The position numbers and the translations under genes are program-made. Source: Prevotella sp. (GTDB taxonomy: Bacteria > Bacteroidota > Bacteroidia > Bacteroidales > Bacteroidaceae). Taken from it: 64,000 bases of DNA. This document shows, piece after piece, positions 17,843 to 27,328 of the stretch. The stretch covers positions 19,024 to 83,023 of the forward strand of contig JAEEVW010000015.1 in the NCBI GenBank assembly GCA_016291085.1, in the 5' to 3' direction. Every line of letters starts with the position of its first letter. The stretch's first letter is position 1. A model generated the notes under the pieces. The model was not told where the DNA came from, did not search any database, and saw only the letters and a program-made list of their open reading frames with translations.

Positions 17843-18250
17843 CTCAGGGTGCTCACAGAGCTCTGTCAGAATTCCACAAGTAGATTTCGGATGCAGGAAG
17901 GCAATGTTCAGACCTTCAGCGCCCTTACGAGGCTTCTCGTCAATCAGACGCACACCCTTCTCGCTGACCTCAGCCAGTCCTTTGGCCACACCGTCTTCCA
18001 CACAGAAGGCTACATGGTGAACGCCCTTGTTGCCCTTGTCGAGCCACTTCTGAATGGTGCTCTCGGGGGATGTGGGCTCCAGCAACTCTAACTTCACCTC
18101 ACCGCAGCGCAGGAAGGCAGTCTTTACTTTCTGGTCTTCTACGACTTCTGTAGCATAACACTCTAAGCCCAGCACGTCAGTGAAATACGGCAGGCTCTCC
18201 TCGATGCTCTGGACGGCAATGCCCAGATGTTCAATGTGGGAAATCTTCAT
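17840..18250 (-). CDS. mce: Methylmalonyl-CoA epimerase
   Basis: 136 aa, full length. Interconverts (R)- and (S)-methylmalonyl-CoA in the succinate-propionate route. It is a vicinal-oxygen-chelate protein with two half-domains. Metal ligands are visible as the His in IEHLGIAV, the His in VHHVAFCVED and the Glu in ILTELCEHP. First gene of the set with mmdA and mmdC downstream. A -7 element lies at 18292-18299 within a perfect inverted repeat. Confidence 0.95.
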   Translation of the reverse strand: MKISHIEHLGIAVQSIEESLPYFTDVLGLECYATEVVEDQKVKTAFLRCGEVKLELLEPTSPESTIQKWLDKGNKGVHHVAFCVEDGVAKGLAEVSEKGVRLIDEKPRKGAEGLNIAFLHPKSTCGILTELCEHPE

Positions 18251-18283
18251 ATTGTTACTCTTTTAATTAGTATATTACAAATA

Positions 18284-18319
18284 ATAATGTGCAAAGATAC
18301 ATAATTCTTTGCACATTAT
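18284..18319. promoter_or_regulatory. Perfect 14-base inverted repeat over the mce promoter
   Basis: ATAATGTGCAAAGA, eight bases, then TCTTTGCACATTAT. The left arm contains the minus-strand -7 octamer TATCTTTG (18292-18299) of the mce-mmdA-mmdC operon. A palindrome at this place could be an operator, but no regulator is identified. Confidence 0.55.
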
Positions 18320-18360
18320 CATCAAAATCCCGAAATATTTAGTATTTCTTATCAAATGAT

Positions 18361-21045
18361 TTAGAAACCAGCTAATTTGTCGATGGGATAAACGGTATTC
18401 TCTTCGACATGGTTATACCAATCGTTGTGTCCTGTAGCATCTTGAGCCCACTGGAGGAATTCCGTATAAGCTCCAGTAATCATTTGCCTCTCCTTAGGAT
18501 ATTTAAAGTCGAAAGGCATGATAATTGCCAAAGGCGCTGCACCGGTTGTTGGAACTGTAATGACATCGCCGGTGGTTTGATTCTCAATATAAATTTTAGC
18601 CAAGAACTGCGGAATAGTCATACCTGCCGGTAATTTGTAAGTACAGGGGCGCGGCTGTTCTGTTTTTTGACCATCCACCGTGTTGATGAAACGATCATAT
18701 CCCGTAGCATCGGCCTTCCTAAAGATATCATGAACTTCTCTATCTTTAAGTGAATAACCTTCAACATATTCACCTTCAATTCCCCGAATGATAACGTTGT
18801 CTAAACCACCAGCAGCAACAAGGGTAAGAACCACTTGGTCCTTATAGCTTCCTGTGAGGCGCTCACAGCGAAGCACAACGTCATTCATGTCGTAGTCAGC
18901 TGAAGAAGAACGGTCTTCGAAAAGGAGCATGTATGTACTACCTGGGATTTCCTTTTCCTCGTAGAGGATTCTGGTGGCAGTACTCTGTCCACTTCCACTG
19001 TTACCGGTAGGATCAGATTCGTACACATCGGTATCATAACCGCCCAGCTCGACGATGACGTCACTGAATTGTGCATCAGCACCTTCCTCAAAGCAGAGAT
19101 AGGTCTTGCCGTTGGCTGTAAATGTTGCCATACGTGGAGAGTTTTCAGCCATCTTAAACTTGGTGACAGCTGTCTTAAACTGACCATAGGTGTTGATTTC
19201 TTTGTTCAGTTCACCATATCCGTACAAGCAACCACGCTTGTCACCTCCCATTTCTTCGGTTTTCTTACCATTATCTTTTCTTATCATAAAGCCGATACGG
19301 TAGCCTTCAGGGATGATTGCTGAGATTGATTCATGTGGTGTCTCTATATATGTAGTAGAGAAGTATTTAAGCGGCAAATCAAAGTCGGTAATGGCTTCAG
19401 CTGGATAGCTTTCAGCTTTATATTCCTCGAAAGTCCATTCTCTTGCAATTTTATAGTCTTTACTTACATTTGTTCCACCTCTATAAAGATATTCGCGACC
19501 AGTATCAATCAACGCCTTTATACAATTGTTTTTGTAAGCGCTGTAGATATAGACATTCTGCTTCGTAATATCATCGATGGCATATGGATTCCATTTCTCG
19601 TCTGTAAGATAGACAGTATAGTTTTTCAAACTATTTTCTGCGATGTCCTTAAACTCTACGTATTCTCCATTATTATTCCACCACATGAATTTTTTGCTTC
19701 CAACGTTATAAAGCATCATAGTGTTATCATTGGCGTTCGTAAAAATTTGCCACAGCTGATATTCAATATTATCAGTGTATTCAGCCTTCAAATTTTCCGT
19801 TTTGGTACCATAGGTAATATAATGTTTTGATTCTGGTATTGGATCTGGTTTTGCTTTAGAATTACCAGAATAGTTGTAGATGCGATAGAATTTTTTATTT
19901 GTGGTATAGCCATAACTATTCAGTGTGGGCGGTATTTCGGTAGGTTCTTCTGCGAACTCTGAGGCATTGCCATAGAAGGGTAGTAGATACTCATGTTGTC
20001 TACAGAAGTTCGTGTCTGGTTCATTTACTGCGACTCCTGTAACAGCGCTGAATGCCTTTCGCTCATCATTCAGGTCAATAGCCTTGAATTTTGGTAATGT
20101 CTTGATATAGTCAGCCTCAGTAGTTCCTGCTGGAATATCCTCTGTTCTGTAGTAATAGTAATAAATGTCGCACCAATAGGCTTCGGTAGAAGCCAACTGA
20201 ACAGGACAAAGTGTGAGAGGAGCTTTGCCGTTGCTCACCAGATGGTTGCCGTATAGTTTAACGGCACTACTTTCATTTATTAATTTAAGATTATTTCTAG
20301 GGTCTTTGTCGCCATTGGTTTTGTAGTCATATCGACCGAGCGAAGCACTGAATATTTCATTAAGGGTTGTTGTGTCCTCATCGGATAAAGGTGTTGCGTC
20401 TCTATAGATAGTAGAATTGGACATGGTCCATCCGTTAGATACAGAACCGGAAGCCCACCACAATCGGTCTTTTTCCCAATTCTTTCCTTTCCAGCTGCTA
20501 TATTTATTATCATCAGATAATGTACGCAGGGCATTGTACGACAAAAAAGAATTATCGTATTTAAGCTCTATAGCTGAGAGGTCAATATCTGATGATGCTC
20601 TACGGGCAGCAGCACGAGTGGTAGCACCGCTCTTGAAACTGACCTTCTCATCACCTATATTGAATCCTTTGATGTGGTAATGTCCCTCGTTGTCAATACA
20701 TGCTGCAATCAAGCGTGTATAGCTGTTGAGTACGTCATAGTCCAGCGTAACGGTCTGACCCTTTTGGGCTTCGGTCTCCGCTATGACTTTGGCATCGGGA
20801 TTCATGAATGGCGACTCTGTCAGAATCTGCACACGGGCAATTGTCTTCAGTGGAGCATCAGCCGTAATGGTGATAGTGCCCGAAACAGACGAATTCCAGT
20901 CCTGATTGGGATCTATTTTGCCAAAGATATTCTCTGCATTCTGACGAATCGCTTCTTGATGCGCTTCCTCAAAATCGAACCTTTGACAACCGATGAACAT
21001 AGACATTCCAACTAACGTTGCAATGAATAGTATTTTCTTTTTCAT
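18361..21045 (-). CDS. LruC-like surface lipoprotein
   Basis: 894 aa. Residues 1-20 are a lipoprotein signal with the lipobox FIGC (Cys20). The N-terminal part has NIFGKIDPNQDWN, a motif seen in LruC-domain lipoproteins of Bacteroidota, followed by a beta-rich domain. The C-terminal 200 residues include LLFEDRSSSADYDMNDVVL, an EDxxxxDYDxND calcium-site-like motif of LruC/DUF4842 proteins. The middle (about 330-560) looks unrelated and Tyr/Asn/Lys-rich. It is likely anchored at the cell surface. Substrate is unknown. It stands alone, with a -7 element TATCTTTG at 21091-21098. Confidence 0.75.
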   Translation of the reverse strand: MKKKILFIATLVGMSMFIGCQRFDFEEAHQEAIRQNAENIFGKIDPNQDWNSSVSGTITITADAPLKTIARVQILTESPFMNPDAKVIAETEAQKGQTVTLDYDVLNSYTRLIAACIDNEGHYHIKGFNIGDEKVSFKSGATTRAAARRASSDIDLSAIELKYDNSFLSYNALRTLSDDNKYSSWKGKNWEKDRLWWASGSVSNGWTMSNSTIYRDATPLSDEDTTTLNEIFSASLGRYDYKTNGDKDPRNNLKLINESSAVKLYGNHLVSNGKAPLTLCPVQLASTEAYWCDIYYYYYRTEDIPAGTTEADYIKTLPKFKAIDLNDERKAFSAVTGVAVNEPDTNFCRQHEYLLPFYGNASEFAEEPTEIPPTLNSYGYTTNKKFYRIYNYSGNSKAKPDPIPESKHYITYGTKTENLKAEYTDNIEYQLWQIFTNANDNTMMLYNVGSKKFMWWNNNGEYVEFKDIAENSLKNYTVYLTDEKWNPYAIDDITKQNVYIYSAYKNNCIKALIDTGREYLYRGGTNVSKDYKIAREWTFEEYKAESYPAEAITDFDLPLKYFSTTYIETPHESISAIIPEGYRIGFMIRKDNGKKTEEMGGDKRGCLYGYGELNKEINTYGQFKTAVTKFKMAENSPRMATFTANGKTYLCFEEGADAQFSDVIVELGGYDTDVYESDPTGNSGSGQSTATRILYEEKEIPGSTYMLLFEDRSSSADYDMNDVVLRCERLTGSYKDQVVLTLVAAGGLDNVIIRGIEGEYVEGYSLKDREVHDIFRKADATGYDRFINTVDGQKTEQPRPCTYKLPAGMTIPQFLAKIYIENQTTGDVITVPTTGAAPLAIIMPFDFKYPKERQMITGAYTEFLQWAQDATGHNDWYNHVEENTVYPIDKLAGF

Positions 21046-21090
21046 GTTTACTTATTAGTTTAGTACTAAATGAATTTGATATATCGTTTG

Positions 21091-21098
21091 CAAAGATA
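21091..21098 (-). promoter_or_regulatory. -7 element TATCTTTG for the LruC-like gene
   Basis: Minus-strand octamer fitting TAnnTTTG, 45 bases before the start at 21045. Confidence 0.5.
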
Positions 21099-21190
21099 CG
21101 TAGTTTTTCTGATACTTTGGGTATAAACGAGGTAAAAATATTGATAACTTTCTAAAAATTAACAATATTTAATTATGTGTACGTACAAAA

Positions 21191-23593
21191 TCAGAACTCG
21201 ATAATCACTTTTCCGTTGATTTGTCTGCCAGTGAGGTAGTTTGGAACAGCATACTGCTTATTCGTCACATCAGTTACCCAATAGTAGCTGTTGACGTTGC
21301 TGATGCCGAAAATGTTAAGACCGTCAAGACCGAGCCAGATCCTTTGGATTTTGAACTTCGAACTTTGAACTTTTTGATGACCTTCTGGGTTGCCTAATAG
21401 CAGATAGCTCAAACCGATGTCGGCACGTTTGTAGGCAGGTGCCCGAAACTGCTGATATTCAATTCCTCTATGCGGTGCACCGAAGGGCAGGCCATCGGCA
21501 AAGGCCAGTTTCAGGGTCATCTTCCATCGTTCCGTTCCTGGAAAATAGTCGGTGAAATGGAAATTGATTCCCCAGCGTTGGTCTGTGGGCATCGGCACAG
21601 TGACGCCGTTGATTTTCTGTTGGGCCGACATGACGCTGAACGTCAGCCATGAGTCGGTACCGGGAACGAATTCACCGTACAACTTCAGATCGAGTCCGAA
21701 GGCGTAACCTGTGGCTATGTTCTCACCGTAGTAGACTACCTTCATGTTCTGTACGTTATACGGAATGAGGTTGTCCATCAGTTTATAGTAGGCCTCTGCC
21801 GAGAAACGGAAAGGACGATTGACCAAACGGAACTTATAGTCAAAGGCACCGACGATATGTATGCTTTGCTGACTCTTAATCTTTTCGTTCAGCCTGACAA
21901 TAGTTTGTCCGTTAATGGTGGTTGTATCGCGAAACTCTTTGTAGAATGGTGCCTGATAATAGAGACCTGCAGCCAGTCGGAAGGTGATGTCCTGATTCCA
22001 GGAAGGTATCATGGCCAGCGAGGCTCGTGGCGACACGATAGTCTCCTTGTTGTAGCTCCAATTAGCCAAACGAAGACCGTAGTTCAGTGTCCAAAGTGTG
22101 GGCTGCCGTTCTTCGCTGCCTCCGGTCTGCCAGCGATAGGTGTCTTGGACATAAGCTTCTATGCGATGTGAGGAAATCTCATTTTTCGAACGCAACGAAT
22201 AGATGAGGTCCAACCGCTCGGCACTGTGGGGGATGGAATAGCCGCTGGAGTCGCGCATCTCGTACTCACGGGCGTTCTCCTCTATCTTTTCCCATTTCAT
22301 AGTCACTCCCGTCTCCCAGTCGTGACGAGCTGTCTTGTGGTTCAGCATCAGTTTCACGCTGCCCACATTGGCTGTCAGGTAGTTACGGGCATGTTCCATA
22401 TAGGTGCCGACACCTAATTGCTCTTGTGTCTGAGCGTCGTCCAGCCAGTACTGTCCCATAATGTCGTAGGTCTCCTGTTCCTTCGTGTGGAATGCTGAGC
22501 CCAATAGACTTACCTTTGTGTTTTTAGAGAAGTGGCGTTGCAGGCGCAACGTACCGAATAAGGTACGGAATATATCCTTCTCCTGTCCGTCGAAATAGAC
22601 CTTGAACGATTTCACGTTCTGCATCGTTCCAAAAGAAGTCTCACGGTCTGAAGGAATGAAGTTATAGTGGTTTTCCGAGATGTTGCCGATGAAGTCAACG
22701 CTCCAGCGTTCGTTGGGCTTATAGGTGATATATGTCTGGTAGTCCAAGAAGTTCGGCTTGTATTCACCTTTGGTTTCCAGGGAGCCTAACAAATAGCGGT
22801 TCGTCTTATAGCGAACACCGTGACTCATCGAGAACTTCTTATTGCCGTAACCGACGAATACCGAACCACCAAGCAATGAGGCTTGTAAATTACCCTCCCA
22901 GTGTGTGGGCTTCCGGTACTGAATGTCGAGAGCGCTGGACATCTTATCACCGTATTTGGCCTCAAAGCCACCCGACGAGAAGGCAACCTTCTCGACCATG
23001 TCCGGATTGATGACCGACAAGCCTTCCTGTTGTCCGCTACGGATGAGCAGCGGACGATAGACCTCCACATTATTTATATATACAGAGTTCTCGTCGAATG
23101 AACCGCCGCGAACATTGTACTGGCTGCTGAGCTCGTTATGACTGCTGACGCCAGCCTGCTGTTGTACCAACTCCTCGACGGCATTACCGCTGGTCGACGG
23201 CGTTACTCGTAAGTCTTTGGTGTCCAGTTCTGCTGTCGTTGTCGTCTGTCGGCGACGTTCCGTAATCACCACCTCGTCCAATTCTTTCATTGGGTGCAGG
23301 GTAATCATCAGCTTCTGATTGCCTTTCGGCTTGCGTAGCACACGGGTTCTTGTCTGGTAGCCCACCATCGAGAATTTCACCACCACCGAATCAGCAGAAT
23401 GTAACTTCATCGAGAACTCACCTTTCAGATTGGCCATCGTGACAGCACCCTGATCCAGACACGAAATGGTGGCCAGCTCAATGGCGTTACCCTCCTCGTC
23501 GGATACCTTTCCGCTGAGGGTAAACTGCTGTGCAGCTGCTGTCAGAACCGACAGTAGGAACAACATTGATAATATGCTTCTTTTGAAGTCCAT
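21191..23593 (-). CDS. TonB-dependent outer membrane receptor with CarboxypepD-regulatory-like domain
   Basis: 800 aa. Residues 1-22 are a signal peptide ending in TAAAQQ. Residues 23-110 form a carboxypeptidase-regulatory-like beta domain (FTLSGKVSDEEGNAIELATIS). A plug domain covers about 120-225 (NVRGGSFDENSVYINNVEVYRP, DKMSSALDIQYRKP). The remainder is a 22-strand-type barrel ending in VIIEF with the terminal Phe. No SusD-like partner follows, so it may not be a glycan (SusC) system; metal, cobalamin or peptide uptake are open. It is encoded 40 bases after the RhlE-type helicase. A tandem repeat at 21349-21375 writes KVQSSKFKI (residues about 740-748) near the barrel end. Confidence 0.88.
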   Translation of the reverse strand: MDFKRSILSMLFLLSVLTAAAQQFTLSGKVSDEEGNAIELATISCLDQGAVTMANLKGEFSMKLHSADSVVVKFSMVGYQTRTRVLRKPKGNQKLMITLHPMKELDEVVITERRRQTTTTAELDTKDLRVTPSTSGNAVEELVQQQAGVSSHNELSSQYNVRGGSFDENSVYINNVEVYRPLLIRSGQQEGLSVINPDMVEKVAFSSGGFEAKYGDKMSSALDIQYRKPTHWEGNLQASLLGGSVFVGYGNKKFSMSHGVRYKTNRYLLGSLETKGEYKPNFLDYQTYITYKPNERWSVDFIGNISENHYNFIPSDRETSFGTMQNVKSFKVYFDGQEKDIFRTLFGTLRLQRHFSKNTKVSLLGSAFHTKEQETYDIMGQYWLDDAQTQEQLGVGTYMEHARNYLTANVGSVKLMLNHKTARHDWETGVTMKWEKIEENAREYEMRDSSGYSIPHSAERLDLIYSLRSKNEISSHRIEAYVQDTYRWQTGGSEERQPTLWTLNYGLRLANWSYNKETIVSPRASLAMIPSWNQDITFRLAAGLYYQAPFYKEFRDTTTINGQTIVRLNEKIKSQQSIHIVGAFDYKFRLVNRPFRFSAEAYYKLMDNLIPYNVQNMKVVYYGENIATGYAFGLDLKLYGEFVPGTDSWLTFSVMSAQQKINGVTVPMPTDQRWGINFHFTDYFPGTERWKMTLKLAFADGLPFGAPHRGIEYQQFRAPAYKRADIGLSYLLLGNPEGHQKVQSSKFKIQRIWLGLDGLNIFGISNVNSYYWVTDVTNKQYAVPNYLTGRQINGKVIIEF
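21349..21375. repeat. Tandem repeat, unit 7 (GAACTTT), inside the TonB receptor gene
   Basis: TTTTGAACTTCGAACTTTGAACTTTTT has three GAACTTY units. It lies in frame in the penultimate part of the barrel. The reverse complement resembles the junction repeat at 6117-6149. Confidence 0.7.
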
Positions 23594-23633
23594 CGTTATA
23601 ATAACGACTTTTTTCGCTTCTTATTGCATATTC

Positions 23634-24911
23634 TTAAGAATTAGATGGCTTCTTTTTGTGATTATGGTGGGGATTCCTGCGTCCTTTGCCATTTCCTTTA
23701 CCCTTGCTGTTACGACTTCTTCCGCCGCGTCCCCTCGTTGATTTGCGGGGGGCTGCAGTCTTGTATTCTGGACCCTCGCCGAGTCCCTCGGGTAGGGGAT
23801 TCTTCAGGATCTCACGTTCCAAGAAACGCTCAATATCGCCAAAGTAGCGCATGTCGTTATCGGAAACAAGGGTAATGGCTACGCCGTCGCGCTGTGCACG
23901 GGCAGTACGTCCGATGCGGTGTACATAGTCTTCTGCGTCACGCGGCACATCGTAGTTGATGACACACAGGATGTCGTCAATGTCAATACCTCGTGCCACA
24001 ATGTCTGTTGCTACCAACACACTTACTTGTCCGGCTTTGAAACGATACATCACATCGTCGCGTTCTGCCTGCGACAAGTCGGAATGCATAGCGGCACAGT
24101 TGATCTTCATGTGTTTCAGTTCGCGGGTAATGTCCTTTACCTTGTCTTTCTTTCCCGAGAAGATGATGACGCGCTCCAGTTCACCGGCCTTGAACAATGA
24201 GCGGATGATGCCCAACTTCTGCGGCTCGTAGCAAACGTAGGCTGACTGCTGGATTTTCTCAGCAGGTTTCGAAACAGCAATCTTTACCTCCACAGGGTCG
24301 GTGAGCAGGGTATGAGCCAATTGTTGGATCTTTTGCGGCATCGTGGCCGAGAACATAATGGTCTGATGCGCCTTTGGCAATAGTTTGGCTATCGACAGAA
24401 TGTCATCGGAGAAACCCATGTCGAGCATGCGGTCGGCTTCATCGAGCACAAAGAAACTCAATCGGCTGAGGTCCAAGTGTCCCATGCGAATATGTGAGAG
24501 CAGTCGGCCGGGTGTAGCGATGATGACGTCAGCACCCATCTTGAGTCCTTTTGTCTCTACGTCGAAGCGACTGCCGTCGTTGCCTCCGTAGACAGCCACA
24601 CTACTGATGCCGTCCAGATAGTAACCGAAGCCCTGCATGGCCTGATCGATTTGTTGCGCCAACTCACGGGTTGGAGCCATCACGATACAGTTGACTGCAT
24701 CTTTCGGATAGCCTCCGTCGTCGAGCATACTTAATATGGGCAACAGATAGGCAGCAGTCTTTCCCGTTCCTGTCTGAGCGATACCAATGAGGTCGCGCTC
24801 GTCTAATATTTCTGGGATGCACTTTTCCTGAATGGGAGTCATCTCCTCAAAATGCATGTCGTAAAGTGCATCCAGTATATTGTCGTTTAGATATGTTTCT
24901 TCAAATGTCAT
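23634..24911 (-). CDS. DEAD-box RNA helicase, RhlE-like
   Basis: 425 aa. ATP-dependent RNA unwinding in ribosome assembly or mRNA decay. The Q motif region LDALYDMHFEEMTPIQEKCIP is followed by AQTGTGKT (I), PTRELAQQ (Ia), ATPGR, VLDEADRML (II), FSATMP (III), VATDIVARGIDI (V) and HRIGRTARA (VI). The last 45 residues are a basic Gly/Arg/Lys/Asn tail suited to RNA binding. It is downstream of the LptF/G gene, separated by the AACTATC repeat. Confidence 0.95.
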   Translation of the reverse strand: MTFEETYLNDNILDALYDMHFEEMTPIQEKCIPEILDERDLIGIAQTGTGKTAAYLLPILSMLDDGGYPKDAVNCIVMAPTRELAQQIDQAMQGFGYYLDGISSVAVYGGNDGSRFDVETKGLKMGADVIIATPGRLLSHIRMGHLDLSRLSFFVLDEADRMLDMGFSDDILSIAKLLPKAHQTIMFSATMPQKIQQLAHTLLTDPVEVKIAVSKPAEKIQQSAYVCYEPQKLGIIRSLFKAGELERVIIFSGKKDKVKDITRELKHMKINCAAMHSDLSQAERDDVMYRFKAGQVSVLVATDIVARGIDIDDILCVINYDVPRDAEDYVHRIGRTARAQRDGVAITLVSDNDMRYFGDIERFLEREILKNPLPEGLGEGPEYKTAAPRKSTRGRGGRSRNSKGKGNGKGRRNPHHNHKKKPSNS

Positions 24912-24913
24912 TT

Positions 24914-24939
24914 AACTATCAACTTTCAACTATCAACTA
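24914..24939. repeat. Degenerate tandem repeat, unit 7 (AACTATC)
   Basis: AACTATC/AACTTTC/AACTATC/AACTA lies in the 30-base gap between the LptF/G and helicase genes. The word is the same as at 16203-16237. Confidence 0.8.
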
Positions 24940-24941
24940 GT

Positions 24942-26162
24942 TTAATTCGGTGCTTGCCTATAGCAGAAATAGGCAATAATAGCATATAATATGTTTGGAA
25001 TCCAGGCAGCCAACATCGGTGGCGTGCCTGCATTGATGGCAAACGTAGCACTGATGGTCTGTAGCAGGATATAGGTAAACGACAGCGCCAGTCCGATACC
25101 CAGATAGAGTCCCATGCCGCCCTTGCGTTTGCGCGACGACAGCGAGACACCGATAATGGTCAGGATGAACGAAGCGAACGAAGATGCTATTCGCTTGTGG
25201 TATTCAACCTCATACTGCACCACATTCGACGAGCCGCGTTCCTGCTGTTTCGAAATATAACGCTTCAGTTCAGGCGAAGTGAATGTCTCCTGCTGCCCCC
25301 TCGAGAATACAAGATCCATCGGCTCCATCTGGATCAGCGTGTCTATCTCGTTACCGCTGGTAATCTGTTCACGCATGCCTTTCAGCGTACGGATCTTGTA
25401 GTTGCGGGCCTTCCAGTGGTAGCGCTCTTCGGCAATGGTGTCGTACTGAATGACGCTGGCATTCATCTGACTCACCATCTTCTTGTTCTCAAACTTATAC
25501 AGCGCAAAGCCGTAGCCCGTCTTGCGAATATCGTCGTACTGCGACATATAGGCCACGACACCTTTGTCTACCATCAGCTGGATGTTCGATGCCGAGGTAT
25601 TCTTCTTGTTGTTCTTGTATAGCGACTCAAAATCGTGACGTACGACAGTGCCGCGCGGGATGATATAAGCGCCCAGAAAGAAGTTCAGCGTGGCGATGAG
25701 TGCTGCCGAGATGATGTAAGGTCGCAGCAGTCGCTTGAAACTCATGCCGCATGCCAGCATGGCGATAATCTCGGAGTTGCCCGCCAGTTTCGAAGTAAAG
25801 AAGATGACGGCAATGAAGACGAACAGTGGTGAGAATAGATTGGCGAAATAGGGCACGAAATTGGCGTAGTAGTCAAAGACGATAGCCCGCAGCGGTGCGT
25901 GGTAGTTGGTGAATTTCGCCAGATTCTCGTTGACGTCGAAGACAATGGATATCGAGATAATCAGCAGGATGGAGTATATGTACGTTCCGATAAACTTCTT
26001 GATGATGTACCAGTCCATCCGCTTCAGGAAACGGAAGACGTTCAGTTTCTTCATCCACGCCAGCTTCTGCCAGGGGATTTTCCGCCATAGTCGGACCATC
26101 TTCCGCCATAGCAGGTACACCTTCCGTTGCCAGAGTCCCCAATCCTGTTTCTTTAACTTCAT
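24942..26162 (-). CDS. LptF/LptG-family permease (YjgP/YjgQ)
   Basis: 406 aa. Membrane subunit of the LPS export ABC transporter, with the LptB ATPase elsewhere. Transmembrane helices are visible at about 62-80, 98-120, 143-165 and three more at 320-400, flanking a periplasmic beta-jellyroll region at about 170-310. The family opening MDWYIIKKFIGTYIYSI is at residues 49-65. The 48 residues before it are Trp/Lys/Arg-rich. I keep the long start because its ATG overlaps the tgt TGA by four bases; a start at MDWYII would remove the unusual extension. Whether it is LptF or LptG cannot be told. Confidence 0.88.
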   Translation of the reverse strand: MKLKKQDWGLWQRKVYLLWRKMVRLWRKIPWQKLAWMKKLNVFRFLKRMDWYIIKKFIGTYIYSILLIISISIVFDVNENLAKFTNYHAPLRAIVFDYYANFVPYFANLFSPLFVFIAVIFFTSKLAGNSEIIAMLACGMSFKRLLRPYIISAALIATLNFFLGAYIIPRGTVVRHDFESLYKNNKKNTSASNIQLMVDKGVVAYMSQYDDIRKTGYGFALYKFENKKMVSQMNASVIQYDTIAEERYHWKARNYKIRTLKGMREQITSGNEIDTLIQMEPMDLVFSRGQQETFTSPELKRYISKQQERGSSNVVQYEVEYHKRIASSFASFILTIIGVSLSSRKRKGGMGLYLGIGLALSFTYILLQTISATFAINAGTPPMLAAWIPNILYAIIAYFCYRQAPN

Positions 26163-27301
26163 CTTCTGCGTCCTAAATTATCAATGACAGAACGTTTCCA
26201 TTGTGTGAAATCACCCTGTTCTATGTGCTGACGGGCATCGGTGACCAGTCGCAGATAGAAGGCCAGATTGTGTATCGAGGCAATCTGCAAGGCCAGGAGT
26301 TCCTGCGCTTTGAACAGATGGTGCAGGTAGGCTTTGGTATGAATGCGGTCAATGTCGCAGCCGTCAGGGTCGATGGGCGAGAAGTCGTCTTCCCACTTCT
26401 TGTTCCTCATGTTCATCGTACCTTCGTAGGTGAACAGCATAGCGTTACGGCCATTTCTGGTGGGCATCACGCAGTCGAACATGTCGACGCCGCGTTCAAT
26501 GGCTTCGAGGATGTTCTGCGGTGTACCAACCCCCATCAGGTAACGGGGACGGTCCTTGGGTAAGATGTCGTTCACCACCTCAATCATTTCGTACATCACC
26601 TCAGTAGGTTCACCTACAGCCAGTCCGCCAATCGATGCTCCGCCTCCGTCGTTCAGCTTGCCCAGTGTGTCTACGACGTGTTTGGCGGCATCCTGACGCA
26701 GGTCTTTGTAGGTACAGCCCTGCACAATGGGGAACAGCGTTTGGTTGTGGCCGTACAAAGGCTCCGTCTCGTTAAATCGCTTCACGCAGCGTTCCAGCCA
26801 GCGCTGGGTCAGTCGCAGCGAGTTCTTGGCATACTGGTAGTCGCTCTGGCCAGGAGGACATTCATCGAAGGCCATCATGATGTCGGCCCCGATGACACGC
26901 TCGGTGTCCATCACGTTCTCGGGAGTGAAGATATGCTTCGACCCGTCGATGTGACTGCGGAACTCACACCCTTCCTCCTTCAGTTTACGGATGCCCGTCA
27001 AGGAAAAAACCTGAAAACCACCAGAGTCCGTTAGGATAGGACGGTCCCACGTGTTAAACTTGTGCAGACCGCCTGCCTTGCGCAGAATCTCCAATCCCGG
27101 TCGCAGATAGAGGTGATAGGTGTTGCCCAGAATAATCTGCGCCTTCACCTGTTCGCGCAATTCTGCAAAGTGCACGCCCTTCACTGAACCCACCGTGCCT
27201 ACTGGCATGAAGATGGGCGTCTTGATCTCACCGTGATCGGTCTGAATCAGTCCGGAACGGGCACTGCTATACGGGTCGGTATGTTGAACCTCAAATTTCA
27301 T
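26159..27301 (-). CDS. tgt: Queuine tRNA-ribosyltransferase (TGT)
   Basis: 380 aa. Exchanges guanine-34 for preQ1 in tRNAs with GUN anticodons. The catalytic Asp regions DSGGFQVFSL and FDCVMPTRNGR, the RYLMGVG motif and the tRNA-binding end are present. The usual zinc site (CxCxxC with a distal His) is not complete: only one Cys is seen in the GCDIDRIHTKAYLHH stretch, the other two positions being Ile. As I recall, Bacteroidales TGTs share this loss. It lies 27 bases after lon and is coupled to the LptF/G gene. Confidence 0.96.
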   Translation of the reverse strand: MKFEVQHTDPYSSARSGLIQTDHGEIKTPIFMPVGTVGSVKGVHFAELREQVKAQIILGNTYHLYLRPGLEILRKAGGLHKFNTWDRPILTDSGGFQVFSLTGIRKLKEEGCEFRSHIDGSKHIFTPENVMDTERVIGADIMMAFDECPPGQSDYQYAKNSLRLTQRWLERCVKRFNETEPLYGHNQTLFPIVQGCTYKDLRQDAAKHVVDTLGKLNDGGGASIGGLAVGEPTEVMYEMIEVVNDILPKDRPRYLMGVGTPQNILEAIERGVDMFDCVMPTRNGRNAMLFTYEGTMNMRNKKWEDDFSPIDPDGCDIDRIHTKAYLHHLFKAQELLALQIASIHNLAFYLRLVTDARQHIEQGDFTQWKRSVIDNLGRRR

Positions 27302-27328
27302 CTTCCTATAGCGGTAGCAAATCCATTA

